DNA from: Mycobacterium sp.
Lineage (GTDB): Bacteria; Actinomycetota; Actinomycetes; Mycobacteriales; Mycobacteriaceae
Assembly: GCA_025965815.1 (NCBI GenBank)
Contig: JAOPWF010000689.1
Coordinates: 1 to 7,846 of the forward strand
Reading direction: 5' to 3'
DNA length: 7,846 nt
Shown here piece after piece: positions 1 through 6,647 of the stretch. The notes under the pieces were generated by a model. That model was given only the letters and a program-made list of their open reading frames with translations, searched no databases and was not told the DNA's origin. Each line of letters begins with the position of its first letter. The stretch's first letter is position 1. The position numbers and the translations under genes are program-made.

Positions 1-1730
<1,730 letters not shown>

Positions 1731-1736
1731 GGCCGC

Positions 1737-2261
1737 GTGCGCCTGGAACAGATCTATCAGGAAGTGATCCTGGATCACTACAAGCACCCGCACCACCGCG
1801 GGCTCCGTGAGCCATACGGCGCCGAGGTGCACCACGTCAACCCGACCTGCGGCGACGAGGTGACGCTGCGGGTGGCGTTGAGTGCCGACGGCAACACCGT
1901 CGCCGACATCTCCTACGACGGGCAGGGCTGCTCGATCAGCCAGGCGTCGACTTCGGTGCTAACCGACCAGGTGATCGGCAACAGCGTCCCGGACGCATTG
2001 AAGACCGTCGCGGCGTTCACCGAGATGGTGTCCTCGCGCGGCACCGTCGCGGGCGACGAGGATGTCATCGGCGACGGAATCGCCTTCGCCGGTGTGTCGA
2101 AATATCCGGCGCGGGTGAAATGCGCGCTGCTTGGTTGGATGGCGTTTAAGGACGCCGTGGGCCGGGCAAGCGCAGAATCGGACTTACAGGAGGTGGACGA
2201 TGAGCGAAACAGCCGTTCCGGAGGGCAGGAGCGAAGCGACCCGGGAGTTAGAACCGGGTGA
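1737..2261 (+). CDS. sufU: SufU, zinc-dependent sulfur acceptor of the SUF system
   Basis: SufU-type proteins resemble IscU but, where studied, act as a zinc-bound sulfurtransferase that receives the persulfide from SufS. This 174-residue protein begins MRLEQIYQEVILDHYKHPHH, typical of the family. It has all four expected zinc ligands: Cys38 and Asp40 (NPTCGDE), Cys65 (GQGCSISQAS) and Cys129 (PARVKCALLGW). The start is GTG at 1737, 6 bp after the sufS stop, with GAGG at 1729-1732 as a close ribosome site. The last part, from about residue 145, is a polar, charged tail. The final 62 bp overlap the start of sufT in another frame, which suggests translational coupling. The roughly 12 extra residues compared with the M. 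tuberculosis protein as I remember it are in this tail. The overall call is secure. Confidence 0.95.
   Translation: MRLEQIYQEVILDHYKHPHHRGLREPYGAEVHHVNPTCGDEVTLRVALSADGNTVADISYDGQGCSISQASTSVLTDQVIGNSVPDALKTVAAFTEMVSSRGTVAGDEDVIGDGIAFAGVSKYPARVKCALLGWMAFKDAVGRASAESDLQEVDDERNSRSGGQERSDPGVRTG
2188..2195 (+). promoter_or_regulatory. Strong ribosome binding site that fixes the sufT start
   Basis: AGGAGGTG lies inside the 3' end of sufU and is close to a perfect anti-16S match. It sits 4 bp before ATG 2200. It decides in favour of ATG 2200 over the in-frame upstream ATG at 2131, which has no such site and would add 23 residues unlike the DUF59 family. Confidence 0.8.
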
Positions 2262-2583
2262 CGAAATGCTCGCCGATCTCGAGGAAGCGATGCGTGATGT
2301 CGTCGACCCCGAGTTGGGCATCAACGTTGTGGACCTCGGGCTGGTGTACGGGCTGAACGTGGAAGAGGGTGACGCCGGCACCGTCGCGTTGATCGACATG
2401 ACGCTGACATCGGCGGCCTGCCCCCTCACCGACGTCATCGAGGACCAGTCGCGCACCGCGCTGGTGGGCGCCGGTCTGGTCAGCGACATCAAGATCAATT
2501 GGGTGTGGAACCCGCCGTGGGGACCGGACAAGATCACCGAGGACGGCCGCGAACAGTTGCGGGCCCTCGGCTTTACCGTCTGA
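2200..2583 (+). CDS. sufT: SufT, DUF59/MIP18-family Fe-S maturation factor
   Basis: This is a small 127-residue protein of the DUF59 (MIP18) family. Members placed at the end of suf operons are called SufT and help Fe-S cluster maturation or delivery to client proteins. The family motif DPELGINVVDLGLVYG is at about 37-52. The conserved cysteine is Cys74 in TLTSAACPLTD, and the C-terminal family signature is WNPPWGPDKITEDGREQLR (about 103-121). The first 20 or so residues are acidic and probably disordered. The start at 2200 is supported by an excellent ribosome site. The gene overlaps sufU by 62 bp and corresponds to Rv1466 in M. tuberculosis. It is the last suf gene here; no clear terminator hairpin follows. 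The exact biochemical role of SufT is still partly open in the literature; the family assignment is firm. Confidence 0.93.
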   Translation: MSETAVPEGRSEATRELEPGDEMLADLEEAMRDVVDPELGINVVDLGLVYGLNVEEGDAGTVALIDMTLTSAACPLTDVIEDQSRTALVGAGLVSDIKINWVWNPPWGPDKITEDGREQLRALGFTV

Positions 2584-2709
2584 GCTGACCCGCACCACCC
2601 TGTGACGCAGGCCTCGACGCTGTGGGCCATCGCGTGATACTGTGCGTCCTCATCGTCTCATTTCTGAGTCGGATGAACACAGTGATCGCGCATGGAGGGA
2701 TGGTCGCCG
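2584..2709 (+). promoter_or_regulatory. Intergenic region with a possible extended -10 promoter
   Basis: About 126 bp separate sufT from the P450 remnant. TGATACTGT at 2635-2643 looks like an extended -10 element (TGn plus TACTGT at 2638-2643); I see no convincing -35. GGAGGGA at 2694-2700 is a good ribosome site for the GTG at 2710, so this probably was the promoter and leader of the P450-CoA-transferase unit. No terminator-like hairpin with a T-run is visible after sufT. The promoter call is weak. Confidence 0.35.
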
Positions 2710-3275
2710 GTGACCCGAGGGCACGTGGCTGCGCACGTACGACGAGCTGCGGGCCCAGTTCCCTGGTACCGAAACGAATTCGGCCCGGGGTTCTGGACGG
2801 TGGTGAACTACGAGGGAATTCTGCAGATCATGCAGAACCCCGAGGTCTTCTCGAACAGCGCCAGCGGATCGTCGAGTCGCTCGACTCCATCCCGGCGGCG
2901 GTCGAGGAGCTGGTGCGCGCCTACGCGATCGTGATTCCCGCCCGAAAGGTGATGGCCGACATCGAGATCCAGGGCTGCCCGATGAATGCGGGCGACATGG
3001 TCAACATCCCGTTGATCGCCGCGACCCGCCACGAGAATGCCTTCTCGGACGCCCACCGGGTGGACCTGAGCCGTAAGCTGAACAACCGCATCGCCTTCGG
3101 CGTGGGCCCGCACCGCTGCCTCGGCTCGCACTTGGCCCGCCGCGAGCTCAAGATCGCGTTGGAGGAGTGGCACAAGCGGATCCCCGACTTCCGGCTGGCC
3201 ACCGACGAGGAGCTACAGGAGACCGGCGGACAACTCGGTCTCAAGTCGCTGCCGCTGCGATGGGACGCTTCCTAG
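2710..3275 (+). pseudogene. Cytochrome P450 remnant: frameshifted, with large internal deletion
   Basis: Both ends of a bacterial cytochrome P450 are recognisable, in three reading frames. The N-terminal part begins as TWLRTYDELRAQFP (2723-2764) in one frame. It then continues as VPWYRNEFGPGFWTVVNYEG and onward to PEVFSNSA (2758-2862) in a second, so there is a frameshift near 2761. From about 2862 a third frame gives the C-terminal 137 residues. These contain the K-helix ExxR motif in AAVEELVRAY and the heme-cysteine loop FGVGPHRCLGSHLARRE, and end at TAG 3273-3275. A normal P450 has about 400 residues. About 200 or more are missing between the pieces, including the I-helix, so no active enzyme can form. 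GTG 2710 with GGAGGGA upstream is the likely original start. A short C-terminal polypeptide could still be translated. The stop abuts the CoA-transferase ATG, which implies a former operon, perhaps for breakdown of a lipid or sterol-like substrate (inference). Confidence 0.9.
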
Positions 3276-4505
3276 ATGCACCTTCCCATGACCGGCGTCC
3301 GCGTCCTCGAGGTCGCCCAATTCACATTCGTCCCCGCCGCGGGCGCGGTGCTCGCCGACTGGGGCGCCGACGTGATCAAGGTCGAGCATCCGGTCACCGG
3401 CGACGCGCAGCGCGGACTCGTCAAGGTCCTCGGCCGGGCCGCCAGCAAGTCCGGGTCGTCGTTCGCACCCATTATGGAAGCGCCGAACCGCGGCAAGCGC
3501 AGCGTCGGATTGGCGCTGGACAACGCCGAGGGCCGGCCGGTGCTCGAGGAGCTCATCCGGCGCAGCGACGTCTTCCTGACCAACTATCTGCCCGGTGCCC
3601 GCGCGAAATTGAACATCGACGTCGACGAGGTCCGACGAATCAACCCCGACATCATCTACGTGGCGGGCAGCGGATTCGGCATGCAGGGACCCGACGCCGA
3701 CCAGGGTGCCTACGATGCGACCGCATTCTGGGCGCGCGGCGGCAGCGCGGACGGGGTGACGCCGCCGGGTGCGGAGACTCCGGCGTTCATGCCTTCCGGG
3801 GCCTACGGCGACAACATCGGCGGCATGACGATCGCCGGTGCGGTGGCCGCGGCGCTGTACGGACGGCAGACGACGGGGGAGCCGTCGGTCATCGACGTCT
3901 CGCTGCTGGCGGTCGGCGCCTGGACCACGCAGTTCAGCGTCAACCTGGCGATGCTCTACGGCGGACCGCTGCCCAAGGTGGATCGCAAGACGCAGGCGCC
4001 GGGCAATCCGCTCACCGGGGCGTACCGCACCTCCGACGGGAAGTTCGTCCAGCTGTCGATGCTGCAGCCGAGCCGCTACTGGCCGGAATTCTGCCGTCTG
4101 ATGGGTCTCGATGACGCGGCCGAGGACGGCCGCTTCGCGACGATGGAATCGATGGCGGCCAACGCCGACGCCGCGTTCGCACTCGTCGCCAACGCGATCG
4201 GCTCCCGCACGCTCGCCGAATGCAAGCGGCTGCTGGACCAGTCCACCGGCCAGTGGGCGCCGGTGCAGGACGGCTGGGACCTCGCCAACGACGAGGCGCT
4301 GGCCGCCAACGGGCGGATCATCGATGTCGTTGACGCCGAAGGGAACCCGCAGAAGCTGGTGGCCAACCCGGTCAAGTTCGACGACGAGCCGCTGTCGCTG
4401 ACGCGGGCGCCGCAGTTCGCCGAGCACACCGACGACGTGCTGCGCGAACTCGGTGTCGACGACGACCGGCTCATCGAGCTCAAGATCGCCGGCGCGATCA
4501 CCTAG
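3276..4505 (+). CDS. CaiB/BaiF family III CoA-transferase
   Basis: The 409-residue protein belongs to the family III CoA-transferases (formyl-CoA transferase, CaiB, BaiF and alpha-methylacyl-CoA racemase relatives). These move CoA between carboxylic acids or racemise acyl-CoAs. The N-terminal Rossmann signature is VRVLEVAQF followed by AGAVLADWGADVIKVEHP (about 8-39). NRGKRSVGLAL (71-81) and the segment at about 123-131 (NPDIIYVAG) are also family-typical. Asp179 in AYGDNIGGM aligns with the catalytic aspartate (Asp169) of formyl-CoA transferase, which argues for transferase chemistry. The ATG at 3276 touches the preceding TAG; ATG 3288, giving MTGVRVLEVAQ, is an alternative start, and neither has a strong ribosome site. 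The gene looks intact although its P450 partner is not. Substrate is unknown; a lipid or steroid-type acid is a guess from the P450 context. Confidence 0.9.
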   Translation: MHLPMTGVRVLEVAQFTFVPAAGAVLADWGADVIKVEHPVTGDAQRGLVKVLGRAASKSGSSFAPIMEAPNRGKRSVGLALDNAEGRPVLEELIRRSDVFLTNYLPGARAKLNIDVDEVRRINPDIIYVAGSGFGMQGPDADQGAYDATAFWARGGSADGVTPPGAETPAFMPSGAYGDNIGGMTIAGAVAAALYGRQTTGEPSVIDVSLLAVGAWTTQFSVNLAMLYGGPLPKVDRKTQAPGNPLTGAYRTSDGKFVQLSMLQPSRYWPEFCRLMGLDDAAEDGRFATMESMAANADAAFALVANAIGSRTLAECKRLLDQSTGQWAPVQDGWDLANDEALAANGRIIDVVDAEGNPQKLVANPVKFDDEPLSLTRAPQFAEHTDDVLRELGVDDDRLIELKIAGAIT

Positions 4506-4512
4506 CCGTCGC

Positions 4513-4518
4513 TAGGGT
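4513..4518 (+). promoter_or_regulatory. Possible -10 element for leaderless transcription of the TetR gene
   Basis: TAGGGT fits the mycobacterial TANNNT -10 pattern and ends 9 bp before ATG 4528, in a gap of only 22 bp after the CoA-transferase stop. No Shine-Dalgarno sequence lies before the ATG, so a transcript beginning at or near the A of ATG is the simplest reading. This would let the regulator be transcribed apart from the upstream gene. Confidence 0.45.
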
Positions 4519-4527
4519 CGAAGTGCC

Positions 4528-5211
4528 ATGACCATCGCAGCCGAGCTCTCCTACGACGACGGAACAGTGCGGGGTCGGCTGATCCGGGCCGCGGACGACG
4601 AGATCGCCGAGCGGGGTTCCACCGCGGTCCAGATGGAAGTCATCGCCAAGCGGGCCGGCGTGTCGCGTGCCACCGCCTTCCGGCAACTCGGCAGCATGTC
4701 GGAGGTCCTGGTGCAGGTGGCGCTGCTGCGATCGCGCAAACACGTGGCGGCGGTCCGGGACCTGATGGCCGACAAGGCCGGAGTATTCGCCAAGATCGAG
4801 GCAGCGCTCATCTACACCACCCATCACCTGCCGACCGACCCGTCCATCTCGGCGCTGATCGCCCAACATTCCACGTCGGTGCGCGATCCTCAGGTGCACG
4901 GTGTCGCGGTCGACGTGATGGGCCCAGTGCTGCGGGAGGGCCAGCACAACGGTGAGATCCGCACCGACCTGCACCTCGACGAGCTCATCGACCACCTCGT
5001 CGAACAGACCTACCTGGCCGCCGAGGACCAGGACCGCTCCCCGGCGGCGGTGCGCCGCCGGTTCCGGCACTTCATCATCCCGGCGCTGGAGCAGCGGGGC
5101 GGGGCGGGAGGCGAATACGTCTCCCGCACCATCGAGGTGGAAGCGGCGCTCGCGGCGGCCCGCGAGGCGCTGGAGAACTTCGCGGAGAAGCTGGGCCGCG
5201 GAACCTCCTGA
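4528..5211 (+). CDS. TetR/AcrR-family transcriptional regulator
   Basis: A 227-residue protein with a typical TetR N-terminal DNA-binding domain. Helix 1 is at about 14-29 (RGRLIRAADDEIAERG) and the helix-turn-helix spans about 34-54. It contains MEVIAKRAGVSRATAFRQLG, where FRQLG replaces the commoner LYRYF-type start of helix 4. The rest (about 60-227) is the helical ligand-binding and dimerisation part, which is not conserved enough to name a ligand. The C-terminal 40 residues form an alanine- and glutamate-rich helix. ATG 4528 is supported by the -10-like TAGGGT just upstream and by the domain start. It lies between a CoA-transferase and the 206-residue protein whose promoter region contains a perfect inverted repeat. 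It may control that gene, itself, or the former P450/CoA-transferase unit. Family is secure; target is inference. Confidence 0.9.
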   Translation: MTIAAELSYDDGTVRGRLIRAADDEIAERGSTAVQMEVIAKRAGVSRATAFRQLGSMSEVLVQVALLRSRKHVAAVRDLMADKAGVFAKIEAALIYTTHHLPTDPSISALIAQHSTSVRDPQVHGVAVDVMGPVLREGQHNGEIRTDLHLDELIDHLVEQTYLAAEDQDRSPAAVRRRFRHFIIPALEQRGGAGGEYVSRTIEVEAALAAAREALENFAEKLGRGTS

Positions 5212-5253
5212 CCCCGGAAATCGCGACCGCCCACTGGTTTAAGCGGACTCGGA

Positions 5254-5270
5254 CCGGAAACAGCTTCCGG
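5254..5270 (+). repeat. Perfect inverted repeat CCGGAA-N5-TTCCGG, candidate operator
   Basis: CCGGAAACAGCTTCCGG has two perfect 6-bp arms and a 5-bp centre. It lies immediately upstream of the -10-like TATAAC at 5272-5277, in the spacer where a repressor would block RNA polymerase. It is 43 bp after the TetR stop. Size and symmetry fit a TetR-type operator. No T-run follows, so a rho-independent terminator is unlikely. Binding is inferred, not shown. Confidence 0.5.
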
Positions 5271-5271
5271 G

Positions 5272-5277
5272 TATAAC
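5272..5277 (+). promoter_or_regulatory. Probable -10 box upstream of the 206-aa protein
   Basis: TATAAC differs from TATAAT at one base and lies 25 bp before ATG 5303. The expected -35 position, 17 bp upstream (5249-5254, TCGGAC), is a poor match and partly overlaps the palindrome. The ribosome site GGAGAGGA (5288-5295) follows at a normal distance from the start, so a short leader is predicted. Confidence 0.5.
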
Positions 5278-5302
5278 GATTGGCTCTGGAGAGGACGCCA
5301 CG

Positions 5303-5923
5303 ATGGCTGACGCATTCATCGACACCCGCCGCCAGCTGCGCGGGATCGCCGAGAGCCTGATCGCCGGCCCGCAGTTCCGGACCACGGGCACGATCCGACT
5401 GGCTGTGCGGCCCCACGGCTTCACCGGGACGACCGTGCAAGTCGAGGTGAACGGCACCGAGCTGCACTGGTCGGACGGCCGGGCCCCGCTGAAGGGACCG
5501 CTGAGCCGGCTCGCCGAGGCTGCCGGGTTGCAGGCCGGGCCCCCGACCGGTCTCTACGAGATCGCCGACCCGCTGGACTCCGATGCCGAGCTCGACATCG
5601 ACCGGGCGCAGGCGGAGTACGTCTACCGGTGTCTGTACGCCGGCGGTCACGCGCTCAAAACGGTTCTACCCGAAGAGCATCCGGTGCTGTGGCCGGAACA
5701 TTTCGACGTCTCGGTCACGCAGGACGAAGTCAACTACGGCGTGTCCGCCGGCGATTCCTATCACCCGGAGCCGTATGCCTATGTGGGACCGTGGACGCCG
5801 AGGACCGGCCCATTCTGGAACGCACCGTTCGGCGCGTGGTCCCCGCTGGACGCGGACAGCGACGCCGACACCCTGACGGCCGGCATCGTCCACTTCTTCG
5901 CCTACGCCCGCAAACACCTGTAG
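5303..5923 (+). CDS. Conserved-looking hypothetical protein, 206 aa
   Basis: I do not recognise this protein. It starts at ATG 5303 with a clear GGAGAGGA ribosome site 7 bp upstream and a -10-like TATAAC before that, so it is very likely a real, separately transcribed gene. It has no signal peptide or membrane segment and should be cytoplasmic. The N-terminal half has beta-strand-like stretches (TGTIRLAVRPHGFTGTTVQV, about 28-47). The middle has YVYRCLYAGG (about 126-135) containing its only cysteine. The C-terminal half is rich in aromatic residues and proline: AGDSYHPEPYAYVGPW (about 150-165) and GPFWNAPFGAW, ending HFFAYARKHL. This aromatic segment is the most motif-like part. It follows the TetR gene and has an operator-like palindrome in its promoter, so regulation by that protein is plausible. 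Function is unknown. Confidence 0.8.
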   Translation: MADAFIDTRRQLRGIAESLIAGPQFRTTGTIRLAVRPHGFTGTTVQVEVNGTELHWSDGRAPLKGPLSRLAEAAGLQAGPPTGLYEIADPLDSDAELDIDRAQAEYVYRCLYAGGHALKTVLPEEHPVLWPEHFDVSVTQDEVNYGVSAGDSYHPEPYAYVGPWTPRTGPFWNAPFGAWSPLDADSDADTLTAGIVHFFAYARKHL

Positions 5924-5958
5924 ACACCGGCCGGAATCGAGCGGCGGTGGCCTGCGTT

Positions 5959-6186
5959 GTGCCCGACGTGCATGACGAACGCCTGGCCGGTTTGTTCTCG
6001 CGCTGACGCTGAATTCCCTGACGATTCCCAACCGTTTCGCGATGGCGCCGATGACGCGCAGCGCGTCGCCCGGCGGTGTTCCGGGCGGCCACGTCGCCGC
6101 CTACTACGCGCGCCGGGCCGCGGGCGAACGACCTCGACGACTTCGCCGGCATCGACGCCGCCAGCGCCCTGGCCGGTTTGCGCTGA
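5959..6186 (+). pseudogene. Old Yellow Enzyme-type NADH:flavin oxidoreductase remnant
   Basis: The frame at 6003-6125 encodes LTLNSLTIPNRFAMAPMTRS, then SPGGVPGGHVAAYYARRAAG. This is the characteristic N-terminus of NADH:flavin oxidoreductases, where the PNR and MAPMTR motifs begin the TIM barrel and flank the FMN site. That frame has no start codon. Just upstream, another frame gives GTG (5959 or 5968) leading to DERLAGLFS. Restoring one lost base near 6001 joins it as LFSPLTLNSL, the usual family beginning, so a 1-bp deletion is likely. After 6125 the family sequence stops abruptly. A third frame gives NDLDDFAGIDAASALAGLR and TGA (6127-6186), which resembles the family's C-terminus. About 290 of some 360 residues are missing. 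The N-terminal call is strong; the C-terminal match is moderate. Confidence 0.78.
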
Positions 6187-6220
6187 CGGGCCGCCGGGCA
6201 CCCTGTAGGAGGATCAGATT

Positions 6221-6247
6221 GGAACATCTGCCCAGTTCCCGACGTTA
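6221..6247 (+). promoter_or_regulatory. SigH/SigR-type (thiol-oxidative stress) promoter of trxA
   Basis: GGAACA (6221-6226) and CGTTA (6243-6247) are separated by 16 bp, that is GGAAC-N18-GTT. This is the known consensus of mycobacterial SigH and Streptomyces SigR promoters, which drive thioredoxin-system genes under disulfide stress. Transcription would start about 6-9 bp after the -10 element, at or beside GTG 6256. That GTG has no Shine-Dalgarno sequence at the normal distance, so a leaderless mRNA is predicted. Confidence 0.72.
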
Positions 6248-6255
6248 GCAATGGC

Positions 6256-6624
6256 GTGACTATCCAAGACATCACCGCCGAACAATTCAACGACACCATC
6301 AATGACAACGACATCGTGTTGGTGGACTTCTGGGCGTCCTGGTGCGGACCGTGTCGCGCCTTCGCGCCGACTTTCCAGGCCTCCTCGGAGAAGCATCCGG
6401 ACATCGTGCACGCCAAGGTCGACACCGAGGCGCAGCAGCAGCTCGCCGCCGCGGCCGACATCCGGTCCATCCCGACGCTGATGGCCTTCAAGAAAGGCAA
6501 GCTGGTGTTCAACCAGGCCGGCGCGCTGCCCCCGGCCGCACTTGAAGACCTTGTCCAGCAGGTCAAGGACTTCGACATCGACGCCGCCATCGCCGCCAGC
6601 GAGGAAGCCGAGCAGCAGGCCTGA
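6256..6624 (+). CDS. trxA: Thioredoxin
   Basis: A 122-residue cytoplasmic thioredoxin that reduces protein disulfides and is itself reduced by NADPH-dependent thioredoxin reductase. The redox motif is WCGPC (Cys30 and Cys33) in VDFWASWCGPCRAFAPTF. The cis-proline loop is RSIPTLMAF (Pro73), and the C-terminal GKLVFNQAGALPPAAL segment is intact. After about residue 108 there is an alanine- and glutamate-rich tail. The start is GTG 6256, giving MTIQDITAEQFN, which matches the beginning of M. tuberculosis TrxA (Rv1470) as I recall it. ATG 6251 is followed by a stop after two codons and cannot be used. A SigH-type promoter lies directly upstream. In M. tuberculosis trxB1 follows trxA; here no reductase gene lies between trxA and the crotonase, so the reductase must be elsewhere. 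Confidence 0.95.
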   Translation: MTIQDITAEQFNDTINDNDIVLVDFWASWCGPCRAFAPTFQASSEKHPDIVHAKVDTEAQQQLAAAADIRSIPTLMAFKKGKLVFNQAGALPPAALEDLVQQVKDFDIDAAIAASEEAEQQA

Positions 6625-6635
6625 TCCGGCCGCGA

Positions 6636-6641
6636 TACCGT
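6636..6641 (+). promoter_or_regulatory. -10 element for leaderless transcription of the crotonase gene
   Basis: TACCGT (TANNNT type, within GATACCGT) ends exactly 6 bp before GTG 6648. This is the classic spacing for a mycobacterial leaderless gene, and no ribosome site precedes the GTG. The 23-bp gap after trxA therefore probably contains an independent promoter. Confidence 0.6.
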
Positions 6642-6647
6642 GCACCG

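Larger units (their letters stand above)
5924..6255 (+). other. Gap between the 206-aa gene and trxA, filled by a decayed gene
   Basis: This 332-bp stretch has no intact gene. About 5959-6186 is the remnant of a flavin oxidoreductase gene, described separately. After it come AGGAGGAT at 6207-6214, a good Shine-Dalgarno sequence with no useful start behind it, and the SigH-type promoter of trxA at 6221-6247. The first 35 bp after the stop at 5921-5923 show nothing I can name. Confidence 0.75.

Noticed and set aside
2131..2199. Upstream in-frame ATG that would lengthen SufT by 23 residues
   Set aside because: No ribosome site, lies deep in sufU, and the extra residues do not look like the DUF59 family; ATG 2200 has a near-perfect site.
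3167..4114. Open frame of 315 codons on the plus strand overlapping the CoA-transferase
   Set aside because: Very arginine-rich, no family motif, and it covers both the P450 tail and the CoA-transferase in the wrong frame.
3213..4427. Open frame of 404 codons on the minus strand across the CoA-transferase gene
   Set aside because: It is the antisense shadow of a clear family III CoA-transferase in GC-rich DNA; the translation is arginine/valine-rich with no recognisable motif.
5254..5277. The CCGGAA/TTCCGG inverted repeat as a terminator of the TetR gene
   Set aside because: The stem is only 6 bp and is followed by GTATAACG rather than a T-run; an operator fits better.
5983..6188. Direct repeat CTGGCCGGTTTG at 5983-5994 and 6169-6180, each followed by CGCTGACG nearby
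   Set aside because: Both copies encode Leu-Ala-Gly-Leu with common codons at the two ends of the OYE remnant. Both copies remain, so it does not mark the deletion, and a 12-bp match can be chance in GC-rich DNA.
6207..6248. AGGAGGAT Shine-Dalgarno followed by TTG 6219 and a 10-codon frame, a possible leader peptide before trxA
   Set aside because: The SigH promoter and predicted start site lie inside or downstream of this frame, so the trxA mRNA would not carry it. It is also only the tail of the OYE N-terminal frame. The site is probably a relic.
2584..6255. Insertion sequence, integrase or tRNA attachment site that could explain the accessory block
   Set aside because: I looked for transposase-like frames, terminal inverted repeats and tRNA-like sequence and saw none.
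5730..6590. Minus-strand open frame of 286 codons spanning the OYE remnant and trxA
   Set aside because: It covers trxA and the end of the 206-aa gene in antisense and shows no domain.
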